Positions 43,040 through 53,309 of a stretch of 64,000 bases of DNA are shown here, piece by piece. The stretch comes from DYIU01 sp038326775. Lineage in GTDB: Bacteria > Actinomycetota > Geothermincolia > Fen-727 > Anoxymicrobiaceae. The DNA is taken from positions 1-64,000 of the forward strand of contig JBBQKJ010000006.1 of assembly GCA_038326775.1 (NCBI GenBank). Direction: 5' to 3'. The position numbers were made by a program, and so were the translations under genes. The notes under the pieces were generated by a model. That model made no database searches. It saw only the letters and a program-made list of their open reading frames with translations, and had not been told where the DNA came from. Positions within the stretch are counted from its first letter, which is position 1; every line of letters begins with the position of its first letter.

Positions 43040-45875
43040 CGCGGTCCTTAAGATACGCGGGGCCAGGGAGCACAACCTCAAGGACGTGAACCTCGACCTC
43101 CCCCGCAACAAGATGATAGTGATGACCGGCATCAGCGGCTCAGGAAAATCGTCGCTCGCCTTCGATACCATCTACGCCGAGGGCCAGCGACGCTACGTGG
43201 AATCGCTGTCCTCTTACGCGCGGCAGTTCCTTGGCCAACTCGACAAGCCCGACGTGGACCTCATCGAGGGGCTTTCGCCGGCTATAGCTATCGACCAGAA
43301 GGCCGGCACCAGCAATCCCAGGTCGACGGTGGGTACGGTTACCGAGATATACGACTTCCTGCGGGTCCTCTACGCGCGAACTGGCGTGCCGCACTGTTAC
43401 GAGTGTGGGCGCACAGTCTCGCGACAGACACCACAGCAGATAGCCGACAGCATACTGAAGCTGCCACTCGGAACACGCGTAATGCTGTTGGCGCCGATGG
43501 TGCGCGGACGCAAGGGCGAGCACCAGGTTGTTTTCGAGAACCTGCGCCACCGAGGGTACGTCAGGGTGCTCGTAAACAGCGCTGTGCGCGATCTCTCCGA
43601 GGAGATCGAGCTCGACAAAAACAAGAAGCACGAGATATTCGCGGTAGTCGACCGACTGGTGCTCAAAGAAGGCTCGCGCTCAAGGGTCGCCGAGTCCGTG
43701 GAGGCCGCTCTCCACCTGGGAGAAGGCAAGGCGGCGGTGCAGGACGAGGAGGGCCGGCGCGAGCTGTACTCGGAGGAGTTCGCCTGCGTGCACTGCGAGA
43801 TCAGCTTCCCGGAGATATCTCCTCGCATGTTCTCCTTCAACAGCCCTTACGGAGCATGCCAGACATGCGGTGGCCTGGGCTACCGGCAGGAGATAGACTC
43901 CGAGCTGGTGGTGCCAGACCCGAAGCGCAGCCTTATCGAGGGGGCCATAGCTCCATGGGAAGCGGCAACCCAGACTCATTTCTACAGCGTGCTCCAGGCG
44001 CTGGCGGATAGCTACGGATTCAGCGTCACCGTTCCCTTTGAGGACCTCGAGGATGGAGTCCAACGGTTGGTCCTGTACGGCACTGGCGACGATGAGGTCA
44101 TGGTCCGGCACCGGGACGCGCGCAACCGCCAGCGCACTTACTACACTCAGTACGAGGGGGTGATACCGACACTGGAGCGCAGATACAAGGAGACAGAGTC
44201 GGAGTACTCTCGCTGGCGCATAGGGATGTTCATGAGCGTTAAACCGTGCCCCGCGTGCGCGGGGGCCCGCCTGCGGCCGGAGAGCCTGGCGGTCACCGTG
44301 GGAGGGCTCAACATCGCCGCACTCTCTGATCTGACAATCGGGCGGGCGGTGCGGTTCTTAAAGGAGCTGACGCTTAGCGCCAGGGAGAAGGCCATCGCCG
44401 CGCGCCTTGTCAAGGAGCTCCTGGCTCGCCTTCAGTTTCTCATCGACGTGGGGCTGGATTACCTCACCCTTTCCAGGACGGCCAATACGCTAGCGGGTGG
44501 TGAGTCACAGAGGATCAGGCTGGCGACCCAGATAGGGTCAGGGCTGGTTGGAGTACTCTACATCCTCGACGAACCGAGCGTGGGCCTGCACAAGCGTGAT
44601 AACAAGCGCCTGATAGCCACGCTGAAGCGACTGCGTGACCTGGGCAACACCGTCATAGTCGTCGAGCACGATGAAGACACCATGATGGCCGCGGATTATA
44701 TCGTCGACATAGGACCTGGCGCGGGGATCCACGGCGGGCATATCGTCGCGACCGGCAACGTAGATGACCTGGTGCGAAACAAGAAGTCCATAACCGGCAG
44801 GTATCTTTCCGGCGAGCTGGAGATACCGGTTCCGCCGCACCGAAGGGCTGTCAGCGAACGCTCGCTGGTGGTGCGTGGCGCGGTGGAGCACAACCTCAAA
44901 GAGATCGACGTCTCCTTCCCCCTGGGGGTCTTCACCTGCGTGACCGGGGTCAGCGGTTCCGGGAAGAGCACCCTTGTGAGCGAGATACTCTTCCGTGGCC
45001 TGCGAAGGAAGCTCTCCTCGTCTCGCACACCGCCGGGGCGTCATAGCGGAATCGAGGGAATCGACGAGATAGACAAGGTGATAAACATCGATCAGTCGCC
45101 CATCGGACGGACGCCCAGGTCCAACCCTGCGACTTACACAAAGGTCTTCGACGGGGTGCGAACGCTGTTCGCGAGCACGCCCCAGGCGAAAGTGCGCGGG
45201 TACAAGCCGGGGCGCTTCAGCTTCAACGTGTCGGGCGGACGCTGCGAGGCCTGCAAGGGTGAGGGGATGGTCAAGATCGAGATGCATTTCCTGCCCGACG
45301 TCTACATCGCCTGCGACGCCTGCAAGGGGAAGCGCTTCAACCGCGAGACGCTGGAGATAACCTACAAGGGAAAGAACATACACCAGGTCCTCGAGATGAC
45401 CGTCGAGGAGGCGATGTCCCTTTTTGAGAACATACCGGTTGCGCGGCGACAGCTTCAAATTCTCTCTGATGTTGGCCTGGGGTACATAAGGCTTGGTCAG
45501 CCTGCCTCGACGCTCTCGGGAGGCGAGGCACAGAGGATCAAGCTTGCCCGGGAGTTGTCGAAGAGGCCCACCGGACGCACCCTCTATCTTCTCGACGAGC
45601 CTACCACCGGGCTTCACTTCGACGATATCTCGAAGCTCATCGAGGTCCTTGACAGGCTGGTTGAAGGTGGCAACACTGTCGTGGTCATCGAGCACAACAT
45701 GGACGTTATTAAGGTCGCCGACTACGTTATCGACCTTGGGCCGGAGGGGGGCGACAAGGGGGGAGAGCTTGTGGCGCACGGTACGCCCGAAGAGGTGGCG
45801 GCGTCCCGGGGCTCATATACCGGGAAATACCTCAAGAAGGTCCTGGCCGGGCACGCTGCAACCAGGAAGAAGTGA
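43032..45875 (+). CDS. uvrA: Excinuclease ABC subunit A
   Basis: 947 residues. It has two ABC ATPase modules (Walker A GISGSGKSSLAFD and GVSGSGKSTLVSE), LAGGESQRIRLA and LSGGEAQRIKLA signatures, and zinc-finger cysteines (CVHCEISFPE through CQTCGG; CEACKGEG through CDACKGKR). It recognises damage and loads UvrB. GTG 43032 lies 10 nt after GAGAGGAG. It ends in a 1-nt overlap with the uvrC ATG. Confidence 0.97.
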
Positions 45876-47758
45876 TGAAGGCCGGCCTTGAACTGAAACT
45901 GGAGACACTGCCCGCCGAGCCGGGTGTTTACCTCTTCCGCGACGAGGCGGGCAAGGTGATCTACGTCGGCAAGGCTAAGGCGCTATCAAACAGGGTGCGC
46001 TCTTACTTCCATGCGCCTTCACAGGGTGACTACAAGGGGCAGGCGCTCCGGGGTGAGATTGCCGACCTGGAGGTCACCGTCTGCCACACAGAGGTCGACG
46101 CCCTTATCCTGGAGGCCACCCTCATCAAGCGGCACAGGCCCCGTTTCAACGTCATCCTGCGCGACGACAAGAGTTATCCGTACATAGCGGTCACTGCTTC
46201 AGACGATTATCCGCGGGTTTTCCTGACGAGGGGTAGACGGGTCAGCGGTGTGAGGTACTACGGCCCATACGTAAACGCGAAGGCGGCAAGAAACACCATC
46301 CGCCTCCTTCACAAGGTATTTCCCATCAGGCACTGCACCGGCAAGGAGCCAGGGCAGAAGGGAAAGTCCCCCTGCCTGTACTTCGAGATGCGCCTGTGCC
46401 TGGGACCATGCCGGGGGAACGTCGGCCCCGAGGAGTACGGGCGCCACGTCAGGCAGTTCTGCGATTTTCTGGAAGGACGACACTCGGATGTCCTGGCCGA
46501 GCTGGAGATGCGCATGCGCGCCTCCGCGCGCGAGCAGGAGTACGAGGAGGCCGCGCGTATCCGCAACCAGATAGAATCGGCGAAAACCGTGCTCCGGCAC
46601 CACCGGGCGCTGTCTTCGACGACCGCCGATTATGACGTGGTAGGGGTTGCCCGCGACGAGATGAGGGCGAGCTTCTCTGTTGCGCAAAACCGCGGCGGTT
46701 TCCACCTTGGCAACCTTTGCTTCTTCACAGACCTGTCCGACGAGGTCTGCGAGGAGTTGCTGGTGGCCGAGTTCATCAAGCGGTATTACGACCTGGCCGG
46801 CTCCATTCCGGAGCTCATCCTGGTTCCGGCCATCTCACAGGAGGAGACAGATGCGCTTGTGGCGTGGCTCTCCGGCCAGAGAAAAGCCGGCGTCGAGATA
46901 AGGGTGCCCCGGAAAGGAAAGAAACGGCACGAAATGGCTCTTGCCACCGCCAACGCAAGGCTAACGCTCGAGGGGGCCAAGCTCGAAATAGCACGGGACA
47001 AGGGACGCGTGGAGGCAGCGATTGCCGGGCTGGCGCACGACCTGGAACTCGAGAACTTCCCGCTCAGGATAGAGTGCTACGACATCTCCACCATGGGAGG
47101 TGCAGCCTCGGTGGGCTCGATGGTGGCTTTCCAGGACGGTTACCCGGCCAGGATGGACTACCGGCGGTTCTCAATCAAGTTCACACCGGGTGTGGATGAC
47201 GTGGGCATGATGCGTGAGGTCCTCTACCGCAGGTTCAAACGCTACCAGGAAGAGGAGGGGAAGACCGCTGAGGAACGGGAGGCCGCCCGCGGATGGGCAC
47301 GGAAGCCCGACCTGGTCTTGCTCGACGGCGGCAAAGGGCAGCTGGGCGCGGGGCGCGATGTTTTGAACCTCCTCGGAGTCGACGGCGTCGAACTCGCCGC
47401 GCTTGCAAAGCGGCTGGAAGAGGTCTACCGGCCGGGGCGGCCCGAACCGGTGGTGCTGCCACGAAACTCGGAGGGCCTTTTTCTTCTCCAGCGAATAAGG
47501 GATGAGGCACACCGAGTTGCCGTAACGTACCACAGGTCGCTGATGGAGAGGGCGACAGCGGATTCCTGGCTGGACCAGGTCGCCGGGGTCGGTCCCGGAA
47601 GGAAGAAGGCTATTATCAGGCATATTGGATCGCCCAGGCGCGTACTGGAAGCATCTCTGGAGGAGTTGGAATCGGTTCCGAAGGTTCCCGGCAACGTCGC
47701 GCTTGCCGTGTATCAGGCGGCCCGGCTTATCAAGGGAGACGCCCGTGAAAAGAAGTGA
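45875..47758 (+). CDS. uvrC: Excinuclease ABC subunit C
   Basis: 627 residues. The GIY-YIG nuclease starts at PGVYLFRDEAGKVIYVGKAKAL. A UVR domain follows (AELEMRMRASAREQEYEEAARIRNQ has the usual form), then the RNase H-like endonuclease with FPLRIECYDISTMGG and a C-terminal helix-hairpin-helix (VAGVGPGRKKAIIRH). It makes both incisions. ATG 45875 has AGGAAG 5 nt upstream. It overlaps the next gene by 14 nt. Confidence 0.97.
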   Translation: MKAGLELKLETLPAEPGVYLFRDEAGKVIYVGKAKALSNRVRSYFHAPSQGDYKGQALRGEIADLEVTVCHTEVDALILEATLIKRHRPRFNVILRDDKSYPYIAVTASDDYPRVFLTRGRRVSGVRYYGPYVNAKAARNTIRLLHKVFPIRHCTGKEPGQKGKSPCLYFEMRLCLGPCRGNVGPEEYGRHVRQFCDFLEGRHSDVLAELEMRMRASAREQEYEEAARIRNQIESAKTVLRHHRALSSTTADYDVVGVARDEMRASFSVAQNRGGFHLGNLCFFTDLSDEVCEELLVAEFIKRYYDLAGSIPELILVPAISQEETDALVAWLSGQRKAGVEIRVPRKGKKRHEMALATANARLTLEGAKLEIARDKGRVEAAIAGLAHDLELENFPLRIECYDISTMGGAASVGSMVAFQDGYPARMDYRRFSIKFTPGVDDVGMMREVLYRRFKRYQEEEGKTAEEREAARGWARKPDLVLLDGGKGQLGAGRDVLNLLGVDGVELAALAKRLEEVYRPGRPEPVVLPRNSEGLFLLQRIRDEAHRVAVTYHRSLMERATADSWLDQVAGVGPGRKKAIIRHIGSPRRVLEASLEELESVPKVPGNVALAVYQAARLIKGDAREKK

Positions 47759-48275
47759 CGAGGTCGAGCCGTCGGCGGTCGCCAGGATCGATGGGCTCAG
47801 TTTTCCGGTCTGGCTGAGCGGCGGCAGGATTAGTCGCCTGGAACTCCCCGACCTGCCTGGCCAAACTGCACGGTGCTGGGAGGGCCGCCCCGAGGCGATA
47901 ATTGATTCGAAGAACTGCCCGGGGTCTGTGTACAACAAGTGCCTGGCAGAGCTGGGTAAGTTCCTGGAGGCGCTCCTTGGAGGTGAGGAGCCTCCAGCGC
48001 CCCCACCGGTTGACATGGAGGGATTCAGGCCTTTTACGGGGCTGGTGCTGAAAGCTGTAGCGGAAATCCCGTGGGGCGTAACGCGCAGCTACTCATGGAT
48101 CGCCGACAGGGTCGGCAGGCCAGGGGCGGCAAGGGCCGTCGGTGGAGCGGTTGGCAGCAACCCTGTGCCACTACTCCTCCCGTGCCATCGGGTGATAAGA
48201 TCAAACGGGGCAATCGGGGGCTGGAGCGGAAAACCCGGTTGGAAAGAGTGGCTTCTTGAGCTGGAAGCCAGATGA
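47745..48275 (+). CDS. ogt: Methylated-DNA-protein cysteine methyltransferase
   Basis: 176 residues. The C-terminal alkyltransferase domain has SYSWIADRVGRPGAARAVG, the acceptor cysteine in LPCHRVIRSNGAIGG, and a final KEWLLELE. It removes alkyl groups from O6-guanine in a single-turnover reaction. GTG 47745 has GGGAG 7 nt upstream and lies inside the end of uvrC, so translation is probably coupled. This places direct reversal and excision repair in one operon. Confidence 0.9.
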   Translation: MKRSDEVEPSAVARIDGLSFPVWLSGGRISRLELPDLPGQTARCWEGRPEAIIDSKNCPGSVYNKCLAELGKFLEALLGGEEPPAPPPVDMEGFRPFTGLVLKAVAEIPWGVTRSYSWIADRVGRPGAARAVGGAVGSNPVPLLLPCHRVIRSNGAIGGWSGKPGWKEWLLELEAR

Positions 48276-48354
48276 TTCTCGAACAGGATCACAGGCTTTT
48301 TTTACCGGCGACGCCGACGTTCAACGGCATCCGCAGAGAGTGTTGCGGGGGTTT

Positions 48355-48375
48355 CAAAGGGGGTCCCCCCCTTTG
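48355..48375 (+). terminator. Strong hairpin between ogt and rapZ
   Basis: CAAAGGGGG at 48355-48363 and CCCCCTTTG at 48367-48375 form a perfect 9-bp stem with a 3-nt loop. No U-tract follows. It lies in the 147-nt gap between the repair operon and rapZ and may act as a weak terminator or a 5' leader structure of rapZ. Confidence 0.4.
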
Positions 48376-48422
48376 GTAGCGAGTTCGCACTGGCTAGTTC
48401 GCCACCAGGAAAGGAACGAGCG

Positions 48423-49277
48423 TTGGAGATTATGATAGTGACGGGCATGTCGGGAGCCGGCAAGACCGTGGCTCTCAAGTGCCTGGAGGACCTTGGTTAC
48501 TATGCCATCGACAACCTGCCGGCATCCCTCCTCACAAATATCATCGACATGGAGCCATCCGGGAGGAAGAAGATCGAACGGGTTGCAGCGGTGATGGATG
48601 TGCGCTGGGGGACGGACTTCGGGGAGCTTTTCTCCGCGCTCGAGGGGCTAGAGTCCGTTCCCTACACCATAATCTTCCTCGACGCTTCCAACGAGGTGCT
48701 ATTGAAGAGATTCTCGGAGACCCGGCGACTGCACCCGCTCGATAGTGAGGGGCTGAGGGTCGGCGAGACCATTGCGACTGAGCGCCGGCTCCTGCGGCCG
48801 TTACGGGAGCGAGCGGACCTGGTCATCGACACCTCAAACACTAATATACACGAGCTCAGAGCTGAGCTTAAGGATGCGTTGCCTGATCTGGGGGACCAGC
48901 GGACAACCAGGTTGACGTTCATATCGTTTGGCTATAAATACGGGCATCCACTCGACGCGGATATAGTCTTCGACGTGCGGTTCCTGCCAAATCCATACTG
49001 GGTCGAGGAGCTACGCGAACTGGATGGAAATGACGCCCGGGTTATCGAATTCGTGATGGAACAGCACGACACGCAGCGGTTCATTGATATGTTGTCCGGG
49101 ATTCTCGACATAATTCTCCCGAGTTACCAGCGAGAGAGGCGGCCTTACCTGACCGTCGCGATTGGCTGTACGGGAGGGCGGCACAGATCTGTCGTCATAG
49201 CCGAAAAGCTCGCTGCCCGCTTCAAAGAGGTCGGTTTTACAACCGGCATTGTCCATCGCGACATCACGAAGTTATGA
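48423..49277 (+). CDS. rapZ: RapZ/YvcJ family nucleotide-binding protein
   Basis: 284 residues. Walker A is GMSGAGKT (residues 8-15). The C-terminal domain holds FGYKYGHPLDADIVFDVRFLPNP and IGCTGGRHRSVVIAE, the RapZ signature. In E. coli it directs GlmZ decay to balance glucosamine-6-phosphate; in Gram-positives the role is less clear. TTG 48423 has GGAAAGGA 7 nt upstream. Its stop overlaps whiA by 4 nt; the yvcK gene usually between them is absent. Confidence 0.94.
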   Translation: MEIMIVTGMSGAGKTVALKCLEDLGYYAIDNLPASLLTNIIDMEPSGRKKIERVAAVMDVRWGTDFGELFSALEGLESVPYTIIFLDASNEVLLKRFSETRRLHPLDSEGLRVGETIATERRLLRPLRERADLVIDTSNTNIHELRAELKDALPDLGDQRTTRLTFISFGYKYGHPLDADIVFDVRFLPNPYWVEELRELDGNDARVIEFVMEQHDTQRFIDMLSGILDIILPSYQRERRPYLTVAIGCTGGRHRSVVIAEKLAARFKEVGFTTGIVHRDITKL

Positions 49278-50218
49278 CTGGCAGCATCCATAAGGTCAAG
49301 GAAGAGCTCGCACGCTACCAGCCGAGCCGCAGGTGCTGCAGGCTGGCAGAGCTTTCCGCGCTCATGCATATGGACGGGACCTTCGCTATACGCGGGCACA
49401 AGGGTCACTGCCTGGTCACGGAGAGCGCTATCCCCGGTACCGCGCGCAGGATATACACGTTAATACACTCGCTGTTTACAGTCGAGACCTCTGTGGTAAA
49501 AGTCAGCAGGAGCACGCCTAGGAGGGGAAACGTATATCGCCTGGAAATATCCGACCAGCCGGGGTTCCACCAGATGCTTAACGAACTGGGAGTCCTTGAT
49601 GCCAGCCTTTCGCCCGAGAAGGTGATCCCCGGCCGTCTCACCAGGAACGAGTGCTGCGTGGCGGCGGCTCTCAGGGGGGCGTTCCTGGGTGGGGGATACG
49701 TAAGCGAGCCTTACGGCCCTGCGGACCTCGAGATATCCTTTTCTTCCAGGGATGCCTGCATGGCTTTTGCCGAGCTGCTTAGGCGCAAGTCGATCGAACC
49801 CGGAACGCGTGAGCGGAGGAACCAGTGGGTGCTGTACCTTAAGAAGAGGCAAGATATATCAGGTTTCCAGGCAATCGTGGGCGCCCACAGCGCGCACCTG
49901 GCCTGGGAGAGTCAGACAATACTCAACGAGACAAAGAACGCCGTCAACCGCCTGGTGAACTGCGACGCGGCCAACGCCAGGCGGTTGGCCGAGGCTTCCC
50001 TGCGCCAGAGGGAGGTGGTGGAGAAACTCAAGAAGAACGGACTTTTGCAGGAGGGCCAGCACGGTCTTTTTGAGCTGGCCGAGGCCAGACTGCGCTACCC
50101 CCAGGCGTCCCTGTCCGAGCTGGGCGGAATGCTCGACCCGCCAGTATCAAAATCAGTAGTGCAGAGCCGGATGCGGCGGCTTGTGGAAATGCTTCCCCGC
50201 GAGGGGAAAGAAGAATGA
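49274..50218 (+). CDS. whiA: WhiA sporulation/division regulator
   Basis: 314 residues. It has an N-terminal homing-endonuclease-like fold (LAELSALMHMDGTFAIRG, RGAFLGGGYVSEP) and a C-terminal helix-turn-helix (LSELGGMLDPPVSKSVVQSRMRRL). In Streptomyces it partners WhiB to activate division genes; it is also found in non-sporulating bacteria. The ATGA overlap with rapZ indicates coupling. It is followed by the gap promoter rather than continuous reading. Confidence 0.95.
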   Translation: MTGSIHKVKEELARYQPSRRCCRLAELSALMHMDGTFAIRGHKGHCLVTESAIPGTARRIYTLIHSLFTVETSVVKVSRSTPRRGNVYRLEISDQPGFHQMLNELGVLDASLSPEKVIPGRLTRNECCVAAALRGAFLGGGYVSEPYGPADLEISFSSRDACMAFAELLRRKSIEPGTRERRNQWVLYLKKRQDISGFQAIVGAHSAHLAWESQTILNETKNAVNRLVNCDAANARRLAEASLRQREVVEKLKKNGLLQEGQHGLFELAEARLRYPQASLSELGGMLDPPVSKSVVQSRMRRLVEMLPREGKEE

Positions 50219-50255
50219 TTATCGTACTTTGCGTGGAGGAGCATGCCATATGTAC

Positions 50256-50264
50256 TGGTATAAT
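50256..50264 (+). promoter_or_regulatory. Extended -10 promoter of the gap operon
   Basis: TGGTATAAT at 50256-50264, a perfect extended -10 (TGn plus TATAAT). The -35 region is poor. The predicted start near 50271 leaves a leader of about 48 nt before ATG 50319. A strong constitutive promoter fits glycolytic genes. Confidence 0.6.
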
Positions 50265-50318
50265 AAATCGCAGTTGTCAAGATTTGTACGCAGGTTCTGA
50301 GGAAGAGGGGTGTTAAAG

Positions 50319-51317
50319 ATGGCTGTCAGGGTTGGAATTAACGGGTTTGGAAGGATTGGAAGGTTGGTCACGCGCGCGGCGATCAGTGACCCGGATATCG
50401 AGATAGTCGCCGTTAACGACCTCGCTGAAGCACAGGTCTTAAAGCATCTGTTCAAGTACGACTCGGTCCACGGCATCTACCGTGGGGAAATCGAGGAAAA
50501 CGATGGAAACCTGGTTGTTGATGGGAAGGTGGTCAAGGTACTTTCCGAAAGAGACCCGGCGAGCCTTCCCTGGAAAGACCTGCAAGTGGAAGTGGTCATC
50601 GAGTCCACGGGACTTTTCACGAAGAGGGACGGGGCTGCCAAGCATCTCGAAGCTGGAGCTTCCAAGGTCATAATATCAGCTCCCGCGACAGACCCTGACA
50701 TAACGGTAGTGATGGGTGTCAACGAGGACGCTATCGACAAGAAGAAGCACACCATACTCTCCAACGCGTCATGCACGACCAACTGCCTGGTGCCGTTGGT
50801 GAAAGTGCTGATGGACGCTTTCGGGTTCGAGCGGGGCTTCATGACCACCATTCACGCCTACACCAACGACCAGGTCATACTCGACGCTCCTCACAAGGAC
50901 TTGCGAAGGGCCCGCGCTGCGGCCATGTCGATCATTCCGACGACAACGGGTGCCGCCCGCGCAACGGGCCTTGTCATTCCCGAGCTCAAGGGAAAGATCG
51001 ATGGGCTCGCCATGAGGGTGCCAACGTTCGACGCCTCCGTTGTCGACCTGGTGGCAACTCTTGGCAGAGAGGTCACCAAAGAAGAAGTGAACGCCGCGAT
51101 GGCAGCCGCGGCCGACAAGGGGCGTATGGAGGGAATACTGCAGTACACCGAGGACCCCATCGTGAGCATCGACCTGGTCGGCAGCAGCTACTCCTCCGTG
51201 TTTGACGCGCAGTCCACAATGGTGATGGGCGACATTGTGAAGGTGCTGTCCTGGTACGACAACGAGTGGGGATACTCAAACAGGGTCGTTGACCTCGTCA
51301 AGTTCATCGCTGCTTGA
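50319..51317 (+). CDS. gap: Glyceraldehyde-3-phosphate dehydrogenase
   Basis: 332 residues. NAD site VGINGFGRIGRLVTRAA; catalytic cysteine in SNASCTTNC; substrate region MTTIHAYTNDQ; and a C-terminal WYDNEWGYSNR. It oxidises glyceraldehyde-3-phosphate with phosphate to 1,3-bisphosphoglycerate. ATG 50319 is preceded by an AGAGGGG site. First gene of gap-pgk-tpiA-gpmI. Confidence 0.97.
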   Translation: MAVRVGINGFGRIGRLVTRAAISDPDIEIVAVNDLAEAQVLKHLFKYDSVHGIYRGEIEENDGNLVVDGKVVKVLSERDPASLPWKDLQVEVVIESTGLFTKRDGAAKHLEAGASKVIISAPATDPDITVVMGVNEDAIDKKKHTILSNASCTTNCLVPLVKVLMDAFGFERGFMTTIHAYTNDQVILDAPHKDLRRARAAAMSIIPTTTGAARATGLVIPELKGKIDGLAMRVPTFDASVVDLVATLGREVTKEEVNAAMAAAADKGRMEGILQYTEDPIVSIDLVGSSYSSVFDAQSTMVMGDIVKVLSWYDNEWGYSNRVVDLVKFIAA

Positions 51318-51334
51318 GCGGCGGGTGAAATAAA

Positions 51335-52525
51335 TTGCTGAATCCGCCCAAGAAGAGCATCCGTGACATAGACGTATCCGGCAAGAAGGTGCTGGTCAGG
51401 GTAGATTTCAACGTGCCCCTTGATATCGAACGCAACGTGGTGGACGACACCAGGATCAAGGGGGCTATTCCTACCATCCGCTACCTGCTGGACCACGGCG
51501 CGCGCCCGATATTGATGTCGCACCTGGGGAGGCCCAGGGGGCAGCTTGTTGAGAGCCTGCGTATGGCGCCGGTGGGCAAACGGCTTGCGGAGCTGTTGGG
51601 TTACCCGGTTCTCGCCATGAAGGAGTGTATCGGGCCTCGCGTGAAGGGAGCTATCGAGAGGAACCCCGACAAGGTCATCCTGCTGGAGAACCTGCGCTTC
51701 TACCCCGGGGAGCGAGAGAACCTGGCGGATTTCTCGCTGCACCTGGCAGAGCTGGCAGACGTCTACGTCAACGACGCGTTCGGGACAAGCCACCGCGCGC
51801 ACTCGTCCACGGTGGGAGTGACTGCCTACCTGCCTTCGGTCATGGGCCTGCTGATGGAGAAGGAGCTGGAGACGCTGGGCGGCCTGATGGAAGAGCCGGA
51901 GAGACCCTTTGTGGCGGTGCTCGGCGGCAACAAGGTCTCAGACAAGCTCGGCGTAATAGACAGCTTCCTGGAGATAGCCGACACCATCCTCACGGGTGGG
52001 GGCATGTGCTTCACGATAATCAAGAGCATGGGCCTCGAGATCGGGCATTCGATCATCGAGGAGGACCAGGTTAAACAGGTCGCCGGGGCCATGAAGAGAG
52101 CGCGCAAAAAGGGAGTCAGGGTAATGGTTCCCGTCGATTTCGTGGTCGCCGATCGCTTCGACAAAAACGCTACCGCAAGGGTTGTTCCCACCGAAGCCAT
52201 CCCGTCCGACTGGCTGGGGCTTGATATCGGGCCGGCGACTGTCGAAAGGTACTGCTCCGTGCTGAACCAGGCCGGGACCATATTCTGGAACGGCCCCATG
52301 GGAGTCTTCGAGTGGCCTTCGTTCGAGAACGGCACCAGGAGCATCGCCGAGTGTATCGCGAACGCCAACGCGACTACCGTGGTGGGGGGGGGAGACTCCG
52401 ACGCCGCGCTGAGGCAGTTTGGCCTCGAGGAGAAGATGGACTTCGTCTCTACCGGTGGAGGCGCGGCCATGCGGTTGCTCGAGGGCAAGAAACTGCCGGC
52501 GGTAGAGGCACTGGCGGATTGCTGA
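51335..52525 (+). CDS. pgk: Phosphoglycerate kinase
   Basis: 396 residues. N-terminal RVDFNVPL, SHLGRPRG, ENLRFYPGE, and the C-terminal nucleotide site WNGPMGVFEWP with VVGGGDSDAA. It transfers phosphate from 1,3-bisphosphoglycerate to ADP. TTG 51335 is the start, 17 nt after gap. It ends 25 nt before tpiA. Confidence 0.96.
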   Translation: MLNPPKKSIRDIDVSGKKVLVRVDFNVPLDIERNVVDDTRIKGAIPTIRYLLDHGARPILMSHLGRPRGQLVESLRMAPVGKRLAELLGYPVLAMKECIGPRVKGAIERNPDKVILLENLRFYPGERENLADFSLHLAELADVYVNDAFGTSHRAHSSTVGVTAYLPSVMGLLMEKELETLGGLMEEPERPFVAVLGGNKVSDKLGVIDSFLEIADTILTGGGMCFTIIKSMGLEIGHSIIEEDQVKQVAGAMKRARKKGVRVMVPVDFVVADRFDKNATARVVPTEAIPSDWLGLDIGPATVERYCSVLNQAGTIFWNGPMGVFEWPSFENGTRSIAECIANANATTVVGGGDSDAALRQFGLEEKMDFVSTGGGAAMRLLEGKKLPAVEALADC

Positions 52526-52550
52526 GAAAGAGACGATGGGAGGTTACCAC

Positions 52551-53309
52551 TTGCGAAAACCAATTATGGCAGGGAACTGGAAGATGAACGTGCTGCCATC
52601 TGAAGCGGTCGCTCTGGTTGAAGGGCTCTGGGCCGAGCTGGCCGGATACCAGGGCGTCGAGGCGGTGGTCTGCCCGCCGTTCGTTGACCTCCCCGCCGTG
52701 GCGGAGGCAATGAGGTCCGGAGGCGTGGCCATCGGGCTTGGCGCGCAGAACATGCACTGGGAGGAAGCCGGTGCGTACACCGGCGAGGTCTCGCCATTGA
52801 TGCTACTTGAGCTGGGCGTCACCCACGTGATAGTCGGCCACTCGGAGCGCAGGCAGTTATTCGGTGAGACCGACCAGGGAGTGAACAGGAAGGTGAAATC
52901 GGCGCTCGCTCGAGGCCTGGTGCCGATAATGTGCTGCGGAGAGAGCCTCAAGCAGCGAGAGGCCGGCGAGACGGAGAATGTGGTCACCAACCAGGTCAAG
53001 TGCGGGCTCTTCGAACTGGAGGCCGGCCAGGTGCGAGGCGTGGTAGTCGCGTACGAGCCGATCTGGGCCATAGGGACCGGAAAGGCCGCGACCGCAGCGG
53101 ATGCCGAAGAGGTATGCGGATTGATCCGTGGCACTGTAGCCGGTGGATTCGATGAGGAGACCGCCGGGGCGGTAAGGATACAGTACGGTGGCAGCGTGAC
53201 ACCGGAAAACGTGTCCGAGCTTATGGGGATGCCGAACATCGACGGAGCCCTGGTCGGGGGAGCCAGCCTGAAGCCGGACGTTTTTGCTAGGATCGTGAGG
53301 CATTCTTGA
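52551..53309 (+). CDS. tpiA: Triosephosphate isomerase
   Basis: 252 residues. Substrate Asn/Lys in MAGNWKMN, catalytic His in VGHSERRQ, catalytic Glu in AYEPIWAIGTG, and phosphate loop YGGSVTPEN. TTG 52551 is chosen: GGGAGGT lies 7 nt upstream, whereas ATG 52536 lies upstream of that site. Overlaps gpmI by 4 nt. Confidence 0.96.
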   Translation: MRKPIMAGNWKMNVLPSEAVALVEGLWAELAGYQGVEAVVCPPFVDLPAVAEAMRSGGVAIGLGAQNMHWEEAGAYTGEVSPLMLLELGVTHVIVGHSERRQLFGETDQGVNRKVKSALARGLVPIMCCGESLKQREAGETENVVTNQVKCGLFELEAGQVRGVVVAYEPIWAIGTGKAATAADAEEVCGLIRGTVAGGFDEETAGAVRIQYGGSVTPENVSELMGMPNIDGALVGGASLKPDVFARIVRHS

